A stretch of DNA of 64,000 nt from positions 35,559 to 99,558 of the forward strand of contig NZ_ANFX01000029.1 of assembly GCF_000331285.1 (NCBI RefSeq). The letters run 5' to 3'. The translations under genes were made by a program, and so were the position numbers. The notes beneath the pieces are model-generated. The model was not told the origin of the DNA, made no database searches, and was given only the letters and a program-made list of their open reading frames with translations. Positions 25,235-34,484 of this stretch are shown here, one piece after another (position 1 is the stretch's first letter; each line of letters opens with the position of its first letter). The DNA comes from Porphyrobacter sp. AAP82. GTDB taxonomy: Bacteria > Pseudomonadota > Alphaproteobacteria > Sphingomonadales > Sphingomonadaceae.

Positions 25235-26254
25235 ATGCGCGTGGTTTCCGGCATCCAGCCGACCGGCAAGCCCCATCTGGGCAATTATCTGGGCGCGATC
25301 CGCAACTACGTGGCGTTGCAGGACGATGCCCATCGGCTGGGCGGCGAATGCCTGATCTTCATCGCCGATCTCCACGCGCTCTCGATGCCGCATGACCCGG
25401 CCGAGCTGCGTTCTTCCACGCTCGAACTGGTGGCCACGCTGGTCGCCTGCGGCCTCGATCCCGACAAGGCGATCCTGTTCAACCAGGCACAGGTGCCGCA
25501 GCATCCCGAGCTGCAATGGCTGCTGAACGGCACCGCGCGCATGGGCTGGCTGAACCGCATGACCCAGTGGAAGGACAAGGCCGGCAAGAACCGCGAAGGG
25601 CAGTCGGTCGCGCTGTTCACCTATCCGGTGCTCCAGGCCGCCGACGTGCTGCTCTACCAGGCAACCCACGTGCCGGTGGGCGAGGACCAGAAGCAGCACT
25701 TGGAGCTCGCCCGCGACATCGCGCAGAAGTTCAACAACGATTTTGCTTCGGAAGAGGCCCCGGTCTTCACCCTGCCCGAGCCGATCATCCCCGCCGAAGC
25801 CGCCCGCATCATGTCCCTGCGCGACGGTGCGGCAAAGATGTCGAAGTCCGATCCCAGCGACATGAGCCGCATCAACCTCTCCGATGATGCCGACACCATG
25901 GCGCAGAAGGTAAAGAAGGCGAAGACCGATCCGGAAGCCCTGCCTTCCGAGGAAGCCGGCCTTGCCGAGCGGGCCGAAGCGCGCAATCTCGTCGGCATCT
26001 ATGCAGCCCTTGCGGGCGAACCTGTCAGTACGGTGCTGGCGCAGTATGGCGGGCAGGGTTTCGGCGCCTTCAAGCCCGCGCTGGCAGATCTCCTGGTAGC
26101 AAGGCTCGGCCCGATCCGTGACCGCTTCGTGGAACTGAAGGACGATCTCGAAACGCTGGACGCGATCCTCGCCCGCGGCGCCGCCAAGGCGCGCGAGCGC
26201 GGCACGCCGACGCTGGAGGCGGTCTACAGGGCGCTCGGGCTGGTACGGCACTGA
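25235..26254 (+). CDS. trpS: Tryptophanyl-tRNA synthetase
   Basis: The 339-residue class I aminoacyl-tRNA synthetase shows the HIGH-type motif in GIQPTGKPHLGNYLGA at about residues 5-20 and the KMSKS motif in GAAKMSKSDPSD at about 203-214. The ATG at 25235 overlaps the murJ tail region by one-base spacing and follows GGAGG. It charges tRNA-Trp with tryptophan. Length is normal for bacterial TrpRS. Confidence 0.96.
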   Translation: MRVVSGIQPTGKPHLGNYLGAIRNYVALQDDAHRLGGECLIFIADLHALSMPHDPAELRSSTLELVATLVACGLDPDKAILFNQAQVPQHPELQWLLNGTARMGWLNRMTQWKDKAGKNREGQSVALFTYPVLQAADVLLYQATHVPVGEDQKQHLELARDIAQKFNNDFASEEAPVFTLPEPIIPAEAARIMSLRDGAAKMSKSDPSDMSRINLSDDADTMAQKVKKAKTDPEALPSEEAGLAERAEARNLVGIYAALAGEPVSTVLAQYGGQGFGAFKPALADLLVARLGPIRDRFVELKDDLETLDAILARGAAKARERGTPTLEAVYRALGLVRH

Positions 26255-26381
26255 TTTCCTGCGACGAACCGAGCGCGCCGGACGGCCAATATTCAATTGC
26301 CGTTCATTCGCGCGTAATACAGTATCGCGCGTAAGGGCCGTTGCTGCGATGGCAATGGCCAGCAACAAAGGTTATGCCATC

Positions 26382-27041
26382 ATGCCTTCGATCAAGACCC
26401 TCACCCGCGCCGCGCTGCCCGTGGCGCTCGCCATCGGCTTGTCGGCCTGCGCCACCAACACCTTCAAGGCCGATGTCTCGCGCTTCGCGGTGCCGCTGCC
26501 CGCGCCCGCAGGCCAGACCTTCGCGGTCGTGGCGGAAGACCCCAAGCTTGCCGGCGGGCTCGAATTTGCGACCTATGCCAATGCGGTCGCTGCCGAACTG
26601 ACCGGGCTCGGCTACGCCAAGGCTGCCTCGCCCGAGACGGCCGACATGCTGGTGCGTTTCGATTACCGCGTCGATAACGGGCGCGAGCGCGTGCGCACCG
26701 ATTTCAACGGCGCCGCCGGCGTTGGTCCGTGGGGCCGGTGGGGCGGCTGGGGCGGCGGCTTCGGCGCCTGGGGCTTCGGCTTCAACGATCCCTTTTTCGG
26801 CGGGCCCGACGTGCGCAGCTACACCATCTACACCAGCGGCGTGGACGTGAAGATCGATCGCCGCGCCGATGGCCAGCGCCTGTTCGAAGGCAAGGCCGAG
26901 GCCGTGTCGCGTTCGAACCGCCTGCCGCGCCTCGTGCCCAACCTCGTGGACGCGCTGTTCACCGATTTCCCGGGCAATTCGGGCGAAACCGTGCGGATTA
27001 CCATCCGCGACGACGAAAAGACCGTGCGCCCTGCCAATTGA
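26382..27041 (+). CDS. DUF4136 family lipoprotein
   Basis: The 219-residue protein has a lipobox (LSAC, Cys at about residue 24), then a DUF4136 domain: FAVVAEDPKLAGGLEFATYA, AADMLVRFDYRVD-like strand, a Gly/Trp/Phe-rich stretch (GRWGGWGGGFGAWGFGF) and the C-terminal part VPNLVDALFTDFPGNSGETV. The function of DUF4136 is unknown; it is an envelope lipoprotein. The ATG at 26382 has AAAGG 10 bases upstream; an ATG at 26349 is less well placed. A strong terminator follows. Confidence 0.85.
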   Translation: MPSIKTLTRAALPVALAIGLSACATNTFKADVSRFAVPLPAPAGQTFAVVAEDPKLAGGLEFATYANAVAAELTGLGYAKAASPETADMLVRFDYRVDNGRERVRTDFNGAAGVGPWGRWGGWGGGFGAWGFGFNDPFFGGPDVRSYTIYTSGVDVKIDRRADGQRLFEGKAEAVSRSNRLPRLVPNLVDALFTDFPGNSGETVRITIRDDEKTVRPAN

Positions 27042-27084
27042 TGGTGTAGGACACTCAGCAAGAGACCCTTGGACGGGACGAGAA

Positions 27085-27114
27085 GGCGGCACAGGGGATC
27101 GTGCCGCCTTTTTT
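27085..27114 (+). terminator. Rho-independent terminator
   Basis: Perfect 8-base arms GGCGGCAC (27085-27092) and GTGCCGCC (27101-27108) are followed by six T. It ends the DUF4136 transcript and lies 22 bases before the convergent hydrolase gene. Confidence 0.92.
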
Positions 27115-27136
27115 GTTGCCTGCCGTCAGGGTGGGC

Positions 27137-27856
27137 TCACCACTCGCTCGCGCGCCGCGCGCCTTCGGCGCTCTGGATCCACGGGAGGCGGGTGTAGCGC
27201 GCTGCGGCGCGGCGGCGGGTCGCCGTTTCGTCGTCGCGGCCGATACCCTGCCGGGTGCGATGTTCGCGCAGCAGCTGGGCGAGCAGCAATTGCCCGAAGG
27301 CCCAGTCGTCGATCCCGCTGTCCGCGTTGATATGCCCGATCGAGCCCGCATAGGCGAAGGTCGCGCCCCAGTCGGCGGCAAGGCCGCGCGCGGTGCGAAG
27401 CGAGCCATAGTGGTCGTTTTCGCTCGCGGCGAGGAAGGCCGGGAACGGCAGCGCGGTGCGCGGCGTCGGGGCGAAGCGGGCGATCCGCTCGTCCACCCCG
27501 GCACGCTCGGCATCCGGCGGGGCAACCAGCAGCGCGCCGACGACGGGGTTGCCATAGCCCGGCTGTTCGTATTCCGCCCACCACGCGACCGCATGGCAGC
27601 CGAGCGAATGGGCGACGAGGATCACCGGCCGCCCGGCGCGGTGCACCGCGAGGTTGATCTTGTTCACCCAGGTGTTGCGATGCGGATCGTCCCACATGCC
27701 AAGCTCGACCCGCTCGGCATCGGGGATCTGCGCCTCCCACTTGGTCTGCCAGTGATCGGGCCCGCTGTTGTCGAGGCCGGGGATGATGAGGATCAGCGGA
27801 TCATCGGCAAGCCGCTCGCTGCCGAGTTCGAGAGAGTGGGTCTGGGTAATGGCCAT
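27137..27856 (-). CDS. RBBP9/YdeN-type serine hydrolase
   Basis: The 239-residue protein has the RBBP9/YdeN alpha/beta-hydrolase pattern: LILIIPGLDNSGPDHWQ at about residues 21-37, nucleophile Ser in VAHSLGCHAV at about 84-93, and a His in GSIGHINADSGIDDW. The order Ser-His and the early PGLDNSGPDHWQ motif are typical. The substrate is unknown. The start at 27856 was chosen because it removes a poorly conserved leader of 12 residues. It faces the lipoprotein operon upstream across a gap of about 130 bases that holds nothing recognisable. Confidence 0.85.
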   Translation of the reverse strand: MAITQTHSLELGSERLADDPLILIIPGLDNSGPDHWQTKWEAQIPDAERVELGMWDDPHRNTWVNKINLAVHRAGRPVILVAHSLGCHAVAWWAEYEQPGYGNPVVGALLVAPPDAERAGVDERIARFAPTPRTALPFPAFLAASENDHYGSLRTARGLAADWGATFAYAGSIGHINADSGIDDWAFGQLLLAQLLREHRTRQGIGRDDETATRRRAAARYTRLPWIQSAEGARRASEW

Positions 27857-27989
27857 GTCGGCGCTCCTTGCAGGGCGTTGATGACCGTCCATTGGTATGG
27901 TCCGACTCTGGCGAATTTATCTCAACTGAATTGGTTGACAAGGGGCTGGCGATAAAGGTGCAAAATTTTGCGGCGAGTTGCGGGCCACG

Positions 27990-28571
27990 CTATTGTTGGG
28001 ATCGCACGAAGCTCTCTCGGCGGATCTCCATGCGTGCATCGTCGGCCCAGGCGAGCGCATCGGCGGCCGCTGCGCGCAGCTGGCTGTAGGACGTGAACAC
28101 GCAGCCGGCGGTCTCGTCGGTCTCTCCGATAATCATCTGGGCCGCGCGCGAGCATCGCACGTTGAAATCTTCGATGAACCCGCTGCTCTCGACCAACAGA
28201 ATGTCATAGGCGTAGCGTGGGGGACCATCGTCCGACGGGCGCTCGAATTCGATCAGATAGGTGTTGCGATACCCCTCGACGCTCCCGTCTTCGCCGACGA
28301 GGGGCTGTGAGCGCAGCAAGTCGAAAGCGGCACGCACATCCTTGGGGGCGCCGGCTATCGTCTCGCCGGAGCCGTCATCATAGGTCAGCCGGTATCGCCT
28401 TTCCGCTAACGGAGTGACGGTCATCGTCACGGCGTCGTTTTCGTAAACGCCAGACAGGCCGATGTCGTCACGCTCGGAAGGTGCGATCAGCTGTGAGGCA
28501 GAGGTCCATTCGTCACACCCGGCAACCAGCAGCGCACAGGCCGCGATCAGCACAAGCCTGCGAATCATCAT
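27990..28571 (-). CDS. Hypothetical lipoprotein
   Basis: The 193-residue protein has a lipobox (LLVAGC, Cys at about residue 19) and no family I recognise. The mature part contains DIGLSGVYENDAVTMTVTPL, RYRLTYDDGSGETI, and Cys in NVRCSRAAQ and AGCVFTSYSQL that may form a disulfide. It is likely envelope-anchored and periplasmic. The ATG at 28571 follows TTGGGGGAATTATC. Codon use is slightly less GC-rich than in the neighbours. It lies 62 bases after dut and could be the last gene of that operon. Confidence 0.72.
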   Translation of the reverse strand: MMIRRLVLIAACALLVAGCDEWTSASQLIAPSERDDIGLSGVYENDAVTMTVTPLAERRYRLTYDDGSGETIAGAPKDVRAAFDLLRSQPLVGEDGSVEGYRNTYLIEFERPSDDGPPRYAYDILLVESSGFIEDFNVRCSRAAQMIIGETDETAGCVFTSYSQLRAAAADALAWADDARMEIRRESFVRSQQ

Positions 28572-28633
28572 GATAATTCCCCCAATGCCCGCATCGGTCT
28601 TAGGGGTTGGGGATGCGCTCGCAAGAGCCGCAA

Positions 28634-29092
28634 TCAGAGCTTCGTATGCCCCCCGGTCGAACCGAAGCCGCCTTCGCCGCGCTCGGTCGCGTCGAGCTCG
28701 GCAACCTCCTCCCACGCCGCCTGCACCACCGGGGCGAGCACCAGCTGCGCCACGCGGTCGCCGCGCTGAACCGCGAAGGGTTCGCTCCCGAGGTTGATGA
28801 GGATCACCTTGAGCTCGCCGCGATAGTCGCTGTCGATCGTGCCGGGGGTGTTGGGCACAGAGATGCCGTGCTTCAGCGCCAGCCCCGAGCGCGGACGGAC
28901 CTGGATTTCGTAGCCCTGCGGTATCGCCATCGAAAGGCCCGTGGCGACCGCGTGACGCGCGCCGGGGGCGAGGGTCACGTCCTCGGCGCTGACCACGTCC
29001 ATCCCGGCCGCGCCGGCGGTGGCATAGGCGGGCAGCGGCAGGTCCTCGCCATGGGGGAGGCGCTTCACTTCCACTTTCAAGGGTAGCGTCAT
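28634..29092 (-). CDS. dut: dUTP diphosphatase
   Basis: The 152-residue trimeric dUTPase shows all five motifs: [46 protein letters not shown], and the C-terminal [12 protein letters not shown]. It hydrolyses dUTP to dUMP and pyrophosphate, which keeps uracil out of DNA. Its ATG overlaps the coaBC stop (ATGA), a gene pair conserved in many bacteria. Confidence 0.96.
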   Translation of the reverse strand: MTLPLKVEVKRLPHGEDLPLPAYATAGAAGMDVVSAEDVTLAPGARHAVATGLSMAIPQGYEIQVRPRSGLALKHGISVPNTPGTIDSDYRGELKVILINLGSEPFAVQRGDRVAQLVLAPVVQAAWEEVAELDATERGEGGFGSTGGHTKL

Positions 29093-30774
29093 TCCGCAGC
29101 TTCCGCTCTGAGGCTCGCCGCGATCCGCTCGACCAGCGCCATGGCGACGGCGGACTTGGGCATTTCGTCCAGCGTCTCGACACCCTCGCCGCTGATGATC
29201 GTCACGCGGTTGAGGTCCCCGCCCATCACGCCTGAACCGGGTGGGCCCGACACGTCATTGGCGACAATCCAGTCCGCACCCTTGCGCTTCCTCTTGGCCT
29301 TGGCGTGTTCGAGCATGTTGTCGGTCTCGGCGGCAAAGCCGATCACCAGTTCGGGGCGGCGCGGGGCGCCGGCGACATTGGTGAGGATGTCGGGGTTTTC
29401 GGTCAGCATCAGTGCGGGCGGGGCATCGCCGCGCTTCTTCAGCTTGTGCGCGCGATATTCCTTGGGCCGCCAGTCGGCGACCGCAGCGACCATCACCGCG
29501 ACATCGGCGGGCAGCGCGCGCTTGACCGCCTCGGCCATCTGCATGGCGCTCTCGACATCGATGCGGGCGACCCCCGCAGGGGTCTTCAGGGCGACCGGCC
29601 CTGCCACCAGCGTCACCCGCGCGCCGAGCGCTGCGGCAGCCGCGGCGATCGCGAAGCCCTGCTTGCCGCTCGACCGGTTGGCGATGTAGCGCACCGGATC
29701 GATCGCTTCCCACGTCGGGCCGGCGGTGACGAGCACGTGGCGGCCATGGAGCGGGCGATGCGCAGGGTTGAGGCCGAAATCCTCGCCCTCGGGCACTGCG
29801 CCGAGGTCCGCCTCGATTGCCTCGGGCACCTCCGGGGCGCCCGGCAGCGGGGGCGCCTTGCGCGGGTCGATCAGGTGGTTGAGCGCGCCCGTATCCATCG
29901 GCGGCGCGGCCCCGGCCTTGCCCTTGCGGGCGAGCAGCGGGCCGCCCAGATCGGGGTTGAATTCGGGCGCGGGTTCCTCGGGGACGAAGTCCTCGGGAAG
30001 CTCCCGGGGCAGGTCCTCGTATTCGGCCTCGATCTCGTCATGCGAGCGTTTGGCGGTCGAACGGGGGATGATCCGCGAGAAGAAGCCGCTCAGGTTGCCT
30101 TCGGGCAGGGCGGCGCTGGCGTCGTCCTCTTCCTCGGGCTCAAGCGCTTCGACCTCGACCAGCGGCGCGGGAGGCGCGGGCCGGGGCTCGGCCACGGTGA
30201 CGCCGAAATGTGCGGCGATTGCGCGCCAGATCGCCTCGGGTTCGGGCAGGCGGCCATAGCCGAACTCGCCGCAGGCCATCGCGCCCTTGTCGGGGTGGAG
30301 CACGGTCACGCCCGCGGCCTTGAGGAGGCCGATATTGCGCTGGGTCGCCTCGTGCTCCCACATCCGCACGTTCATCGCGGGGACCGCCATCACCGGCTTG
30401 TCGGTGGCGAGGATCAGGGTGGTGGCAAGATCATCGGCGATCCCCGCCGCCATCTTGGCAAGCAGGTCCGCCGTCGCCGGGCAGACCACCACGAGATCGG
30501 CCTCGCGCGAGAGCTGGATGTGCCCCATCTCGGCCTCGTTCTTGAGATCGAAGAGATTGGTGTAGACCTGGTTTTCGGAAAGGGCCGCAAGCGACATGGG
30601 GGTGACGAACTGCTGCCCGCCGCGGGTGAGCACGCAAGTCACATCCCCGCCGCCCTTGCGGATCAGGCGCACCAGCTCGCAGGCCTTGTAGGCCGCGATG
30701 CCGCCGCCCACGACCAGCAGGATGCGCGGGGCAAACCCTGCCGCCGCCTCCCCTGCCTGTGCCTTGTCGCTCAT
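29089..30774 (-). CDS. coaBC: Bifunctional phosphopantothenoylcysteine decarboxylase/synthetase with long linker
   Basis: The 561-residue enzyme catalyses two steps of coenzyme A synthesis. The CoaC flavoprotein half (about residues 15-193) has the catalytic His85 in [13 protein letters not shown] at 132-135 and the Cys in [11 protein letters not shown] at about 168. The CoaB half starts near residue 345 ([24 protein letters not shown], shown as its conserved run) and includes FAAETDN. Between them lies an unusual acidic Pro/Glu-rich linker of about 150 residues; usual CoaBC proteins are about 400 residues with hardly any linker. The frame is intact throughout. Confidence 0.93.
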   Translation of the reverse strand: MSDKAQAGEAAAGFAPRILLVVGGGIAAYKACELVRLIRKGGGDVTCVLTRGGQQFVTPMSLAALSENQVYTNLFDLKNEAEMGHIQLSREADLVVVCPATADLLAKMAAGIADDLATTLILATDKPVMAVPAMNVRMWEHEATQRNIGLLKAAGVTVLHPDKGAMACGEFGYGRLPEPEAIWRAIAAHFGVTVAEPRPAPPAPLVEVEALEPEEEDDASAALPEGNLSGFFSRIIPRSTAKRSHDEIEAEYEDLPRELPEDFVPEEPAPEFNPDLGGPLLARKGKAGAAPPMDTGALNHLIDPRKAPPLPGAPEVPEAIEADLGAVPEGEDFGLNPAHRPLHGRHVLVTAGPTWEAIDPVRYIANRSSGKQGFAIAAAAAALGARVTLVAGPVALKTPAGVARIDVESAMQMAEAVKRALPADVAVMVAAVADWRPKEYRAHKLKKRGDAPPALMLTENPDILTNVAGAPRRPELVIGFAAETDNMLEHAKAKRKRKGADWIVANDVSGPPGSGVMGGDLNRVTIISGEGVETLDEMPKSAVAMALVERIAASLRAEAAE

Positions 30775-30848
30775 CTCGCCAACTCGCCTCTCGCGCCTGT
30801 GCCGGGGTGTGTGCACATAGTCCAAGCTCGAGCATTGGCAAAGCTTGG

Positions 30849-31997
30849 TTAACTTTGCATTGAAGATCGGGCGGCCAGCCGTGCCAAGAGATCGGCCAAT
30901 GCGCGCGGGGCGAAGGCAAGGCCGATGGCATAGGCAGGCAGTGCCAGTTCGGCCCAGTAAGAGTTCGCCGGCCGGGCGAAGAGCGCCATCATGGTGGCCA
31001 GCCCCGCGAACCACGCAGCCGCAAACAGCCCCGTCCGCCCGCCCAGCCCCGCCCAGCCGACCAGCGGCAGCACCGCAAGCGCGGCGGCGAGCATCGGGGG
31101 CAGGTGCCTGAGGCCGGTCAGCTGCGTGAGGCCCGCGAGCGGCACGGCGTAACCCGCGCGCGCATCCCACCCTTGCGAGGCCAGATCGCCCGGCAGCTGC
31201 CCGGCGCTGACCGCAGCGGCGTGGAGGCCAGTGCCGATCGCGAAGACCGCGAGCAGCGCGGCAAGGCCCAGCGCCTCGCCGCGGCGCCGCTGGAGGAGCG
31301 CGAAGGCGAGCCACAGCGCCACGAAAGGCGCGGCCAGCTCGCGCACCGCGAGCGCGGCGGCGGCGGCGACGAGGGCGGGCCACCAGCGATCGCGGCGCCA
31401 GGCGAGCAGCGCGAGGCTCAGCAGCACACCGGCGATGAAGTCGTGGTCATATCCCGCCACGCGGACCAGCGCCGCGCCCCCGCCTGCGGCCAGCAGGGCA
31501 GCGGCGATGATGCGCTCGGCGGGGCTGGCGGCAAGCGCCCCGTGCCGCAGCAGCGCGGTGATGCTGGCCGCCACCAGCGCCAGCGCCAGCCAGCGCACGC
31601 CGTCCACGCCAAGCAGACCTTGCGCCCATGCCAACGTCGGCAGGCGGATCGTGACGAAGGGCCGGGTCGGATAGCCGCTGGCCCGGTGTTCGGCGAGCGC
31701 GGCGGTGTAATAGCCCTCCCCCGCCGCCATGCGGGCATGGATGCGGGCATAAAGCGCCATGTCGCCCCTCGCCCGGCCCGGCGCGGATGGCGCTGGCGCG
31801 GCGGCAGACGCAGGGGGCCTCGCAGAGCTTGCCGCGAGCGGTGCAGGCGCGCCGGGGACGACCACGGCGGCAGCGCCCAGCGCCAGCGCGGCGATCAGCG
31901 CCAGCACCAGCGCCGCCCACCGGCGGGGCAAATGCAGGAACGGCCGGCCGAGCGCCTCCCACCGCTCCATGAGCGATGGCAGGCTTGCCGTGCTCAT
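30849..31997 (-). CDS. Polytopic membrane protein, possible glycosyltransferase-like
   Basis: The protein of about 382 residues has roughly nine to ten hydrophobic segments and a periplasmic loop after the first helix, with RGDMALYARIHARMAAGEGYYTAALAEHRASGYPTRPF in that loop (key residues Y, H, E and the YPTRPF run). This layout recalls GT-C membrane proteins, but I see no clear catalytic motif, so the function is open. The ATG overlaps the ubiB stop (ATGA), and coaBC follows 74 bases later, so it lies inside the ubiE-ubiB-coaBC-dut operon. Confidence 0.75.
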   Translation of the reverse strand: MSTASLPSLMERWEALGRPFLHLPRRWAALVLALIAALALGAAAVVVPGAPAPLAASSARPPASAAAPAPSAPGRARGDMALYARIHARMAAGEGYYTAALAEHRASGYPTRPFVTIRLPTLAWAQGLLGVDGVRWLALALVAASITALLRHGALAASPAERIIAAALLAAGGGAALVRVAGYDHDFIAGVLLSLALLAWRRDRWWPALVAAAAALAVRELAAPFVALWLAFALLQRRRGEALGLAALLAVFAIGTGLHAAAVSAGQLPGDLASQGWDARAGYAVPLAGLTQLTGLRHLPPMLAAALAVLPLVGWAGLGGRTGLFAAAWFAGLATMMALFARPANSYWAELALPAYAIGLAFAPRALADLLARLAARSSMQS

Positions 31998-33550
31998 CCG
32001 ATCCAGCCGAGGCTCGTCAGACCCCACAGCAGCCCTGCCCCCGCCGCCGCCGCGACCAGGTAGCCGAGCCAGCCCGCCTTTTCGCGCCGGTCGGTGATGA
32101 GCGCGATCGCGGGCAGCGGCGGCGGTTCGGGCGCGCCGCCCTTGGGGGGGAACATCTCCTCCACGCGCCGGATCAGGCCGGGCAGGCGCAGCAGGGTTTC
32201 GGCGTCCTGCTTGAGCCGGTCCGCCAGCGCCGCCTCGGGGCCCAGCTCGTCACGAATCCATTCGCGCACATAGGGCGCGGCGGTGTCCCACATGTTGATG
32301 TCGGGGTTCAATTGGGTGGCGATCCCCTCGACCATCACCATTGTCTTTTGCAGCAGCAGCAGGTGCGGCTGGGTCTGCATGTCGAAATCGCGGGTGATGG
32401 CGAACAGCCCGTCGAGCATCTGGCCGACGCTCAATTCCTTCACCGGCTTGCCTCGCATCGGCTCGCCCACCGCGCGCAAGGCCGTCGCGAATTCGCCGAC
32501 CGAATGGTAGGAGGGCACATATTGCGCTTCGAAATGGATCTCGGCGACGCGCTGGTAATTGCCCGTCGTCAGCCCGTAGAGGATCTCCGCCAGCCACTGC
32601 CGCGCGCGGCGGTCGATCCGGCCCATGATCCCGAAATCGATCGCGACGATGGTGCCGTCGTCCTCCACGAACAGGTTGCCCTGGTGCATGTCGGCATGGA
32701 AGAACCCCGCGCTGATCGCCTGGGTAAGAAAGCTGATGACCAGCTTTTCGGAGACCGCCGCAAGATCGTGGCCGCGCGCGCGCAATTCATCGACGCGGCT
32801 GATCTTGATGCCGTCGATCCACTCGATGGTCATCACCCGGCCATTGGTGCGGTCCCAGTCGACACTGGGGATGCGGTAGCCCGGGACACCCGCCATCTGT
32901 TCGGCCAGTTCGGATGCCGAGGCGGCCTCGCGCCTCAGGTCGAGTTCGGAATTGGTCCAGCGCTTGAAGTTGGCGATGGTGAGACGCGGGCGCAGGCGCG
33001 CGGCCTCGCCGCCCATCTGCTCGACATGCGCCGCGGCCCATTCGTAGGTCTGGATGTCGCGCGCGAACTTCTCGCGGATGCCGGGGCGCAGCACCTTGAT
33101 GGCGACCTTGCGACCATCGGTGGTCAGCCCCTTGTGGACCTGCGCGATGCTCGCCGCGCCGACCGGTTCGGGATCGATCTGGGCAAAGAGGTTTTCGATC
33201 GGCTGGCCGAAGCTGCTCTCGATCGCGGCCCTGATCTGCGCGAAGGGGACGGGCGGGAGGCTGTCCTGAAGGCTTAGCAGATTGTTCGCCGCTTCCTCGC
33301 CGACCAGATCGGGGCGCGTCGCCAGCGATTGCCCCAGCTTGATCGCCGCCGGACCGATCGCGCGGAAGGCGCCCGCATAGTCGGGCGTGCCGCGCTTGCC
33401 CGTCAGTGTGGCAAGCCGCGCCAGGCGCACGAGACTGCGCACCGGCGCCGGCGCGTTGGGATCATTCTCGATCCCCACCAGCGCACGCCTGCGGGCGAGC
33501 GTGACGCCCCAGCGCGCGAGGCGGGCAAGGTGGACGACAGAAGAGGTCAC
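31994..33550 (-). CDS. ubiB: UbiB family kinase-like protein for ubiquinone synthesis
   Basis: The 518-residue protein is UbiB (ABC1/ADCK): the invariant KxGQ signature in AIKLGQSLATRPDLVG at about residues 71-86, ASIAQVHKG, the VAIKVLRPG strand, HADMHQGNL as catalytic loop, and the DFG in AIDFGIMGRID. Two C-terminal hydrophobic segments (residues about 485-518) anchor it in the inner membrane. UbiB is an atypical ATPase that supports ubiquinone synthesis. It starts 4 bases after ubiE. Confidence 0.95.
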   Translation of the reverse strand: MTSSVVHLARLARWGVTLARRRALVGIENDPNAPAPVRSLVRLARLATLTGKRGTPDYAGAFRAIGPAAIKLGQSLATRPDLVGEEAANNLLSLQDSLPPVPFAQIRAAIESSFGQPIENLFAQIDPEPVGAASIAQVHKGLTTDGRKVAIKVLRPGIREKFARDIQTYEWAAAHVEQMGGEAARLRPRLTIANFKRWTNSELDLRREAASASELAEQMAGVPGYRIPSVDWDRTNGRVMTIEWIDGIKISRVDELRARGHDLAAVSEKLVISFLTQAISAGFFHADMHQGNLFVEDDGTIVAIDFGIMGRIDRRARQWLAEILYGLTTGNYQRVAEIHFEAQYVPSYHSVGEFATALRAVGEPMRGKPVKELSVGQMLDGLFAITRDFDMQTQPHLLLLQKTMVMVEGIATQLNPDINMWDTAAPYVREWIRDELGPEAALADRLKQDAETLLRLPGLIRRVEEMFPPKGGAPEPPPLPAIALITDRREKAGWLGYLVAAAAGAGLLWGLTSLGWIG

Positions 33551-33554
33551 TGGC

Positions 33555-34310
33555 CTAGATCTTCCACCCCGAATGGATCGCGACCAGCCCGCCCATGATC
33601 GGCTCGACCCGGGTGTTGGCGAAACCGGCCTTGCGGATCAGCTGCTCGAAGGCGGGCATCGGCGGGAACTTGCGGATCGATTCGGCGAGGTAGCGGTAGG
33701 AATCGGCGTCGCCTGCGATCACCTGCCCCATGCGCGGCAGGAGGTGTTCGGAATAGATGTCGTAGGCTTGCCTGAGCCCCGACCACTCGACGGTCGAGAA
33801 TTCGAGGCAGAAGAACCGTCCGCCCGGGCGCAGGACGCGCAGCGCCTCGGCCAGCGCCTTGTCGATGTGGGTGACGTTCCGGATGCCGAAGGCGATGGTG
33901 TAGGCATCGAAGGTGTTCGACGCGAAGCTCACGTGCTCGGCGTTCTGGCAGGTGAAGACGAGCGCGCCGTCCTCCTCGCCAAACCCGCGTTCGAGCGCCC
34001 GCTCGGCGCCCACGTCGAGCATGTCCTGGTTGATGTCCGCGACCGTGATGTGCGCGCCGCGTTCGGCCATGCGGAAGGCGATGTCGCCGGTGCCGCCGGC
34101 CATGTCGAGGATCTGCTCGCCTGCTCGCGGCTTCACGCGGCGCACGAAGCGGTCCTTCCACAGCCGGTGCATCCCGCCCGACATGGCGTCGTTCATGATG
34201 TCGTACTTGCGCGCGACGCTGGAGAAGACCTCGCCGACCTTGCGGGTCTTTTCCTGGGGGGTGACCTGCTGGTAGCCGAAGGAGACGGTTTCGTCGGTGT
34301 TGTCGCTCAT
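33555..34310 (-). CDS. ubiE: Demethylmenaquinone/2-methoxy-6-polyprenyl-benzoquinol methyltransferase
   Basis: The 251-residue SAM-dependent methyltransferase shows UbiE signatures: VFSSVARKYDIMNDAMSGGMHRLWK (in part), the SAM motif LDMAGGTGDIAFRM at about residues 68-81, and FGIRNVTHIDKAL. It carries out the C-methylation of the ubiquinone ring. It is the first gene of the leftward ubiE-ubiB operon. Between it and the divergent mutM is a perfect 31-base inverted repeat. Confidence 0.95.
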   Translation of the reverse strand: MSDNTDETVSFGYQQVTPQEKTRKVGEVFSSVARKYDIMNDAMSGGMHRLWKDRFVRRVKPRAGEQILDMAGGTGDIAFRMAERGAHITVADINQDMLDVGAERALERGFGEEDGALVFTCQNAEHVSFASNTFDAYTIAFGIRNVTHIDKALAEALRVLRPGGRFFCLEFSTVEWSGLRQAYDIYSEHLLPRMGQVIAGDADSYRYLAESIRKFPPMPAFEQLIRKAGFANTRVEPIMGGLVAIHSGWKI

Positions 34311-34376
34311 GCCCGGTTCCCTAGAGGGAATTGAGCCGGGCGCAAAGGGTGTTACAGGCACCTCTTGTTGCGTTTG

Positions 34377-34455
34377 CCGCGCCGCCCCCTCCCCCGCCCT
34401 TCCGCCCTTGAGGATATGAAGTCCGGGCGGAAGGGCGGGGGAGGGGGCGGCGCGG
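34377..34455. repeat. Perfect 31-bp inverted repeat
   Basis: Arms 34377-34407 and 34425-34455 are exact reverse complements (begin CCGCGCCGCCCCCTCC; end GGAGGGGGCGGCGCGG) around a 17-base loop. The flanks continue with shorter matches (CTTGTT at 34363-34368, AACAAG at 34471-34476). It fills the space between the divergent ubiE and mutM starts. Confidence 0.9.
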
Positions 34456-34484
34456 CCAGTGAGCGGAAGCGAACAAGAGAAACA

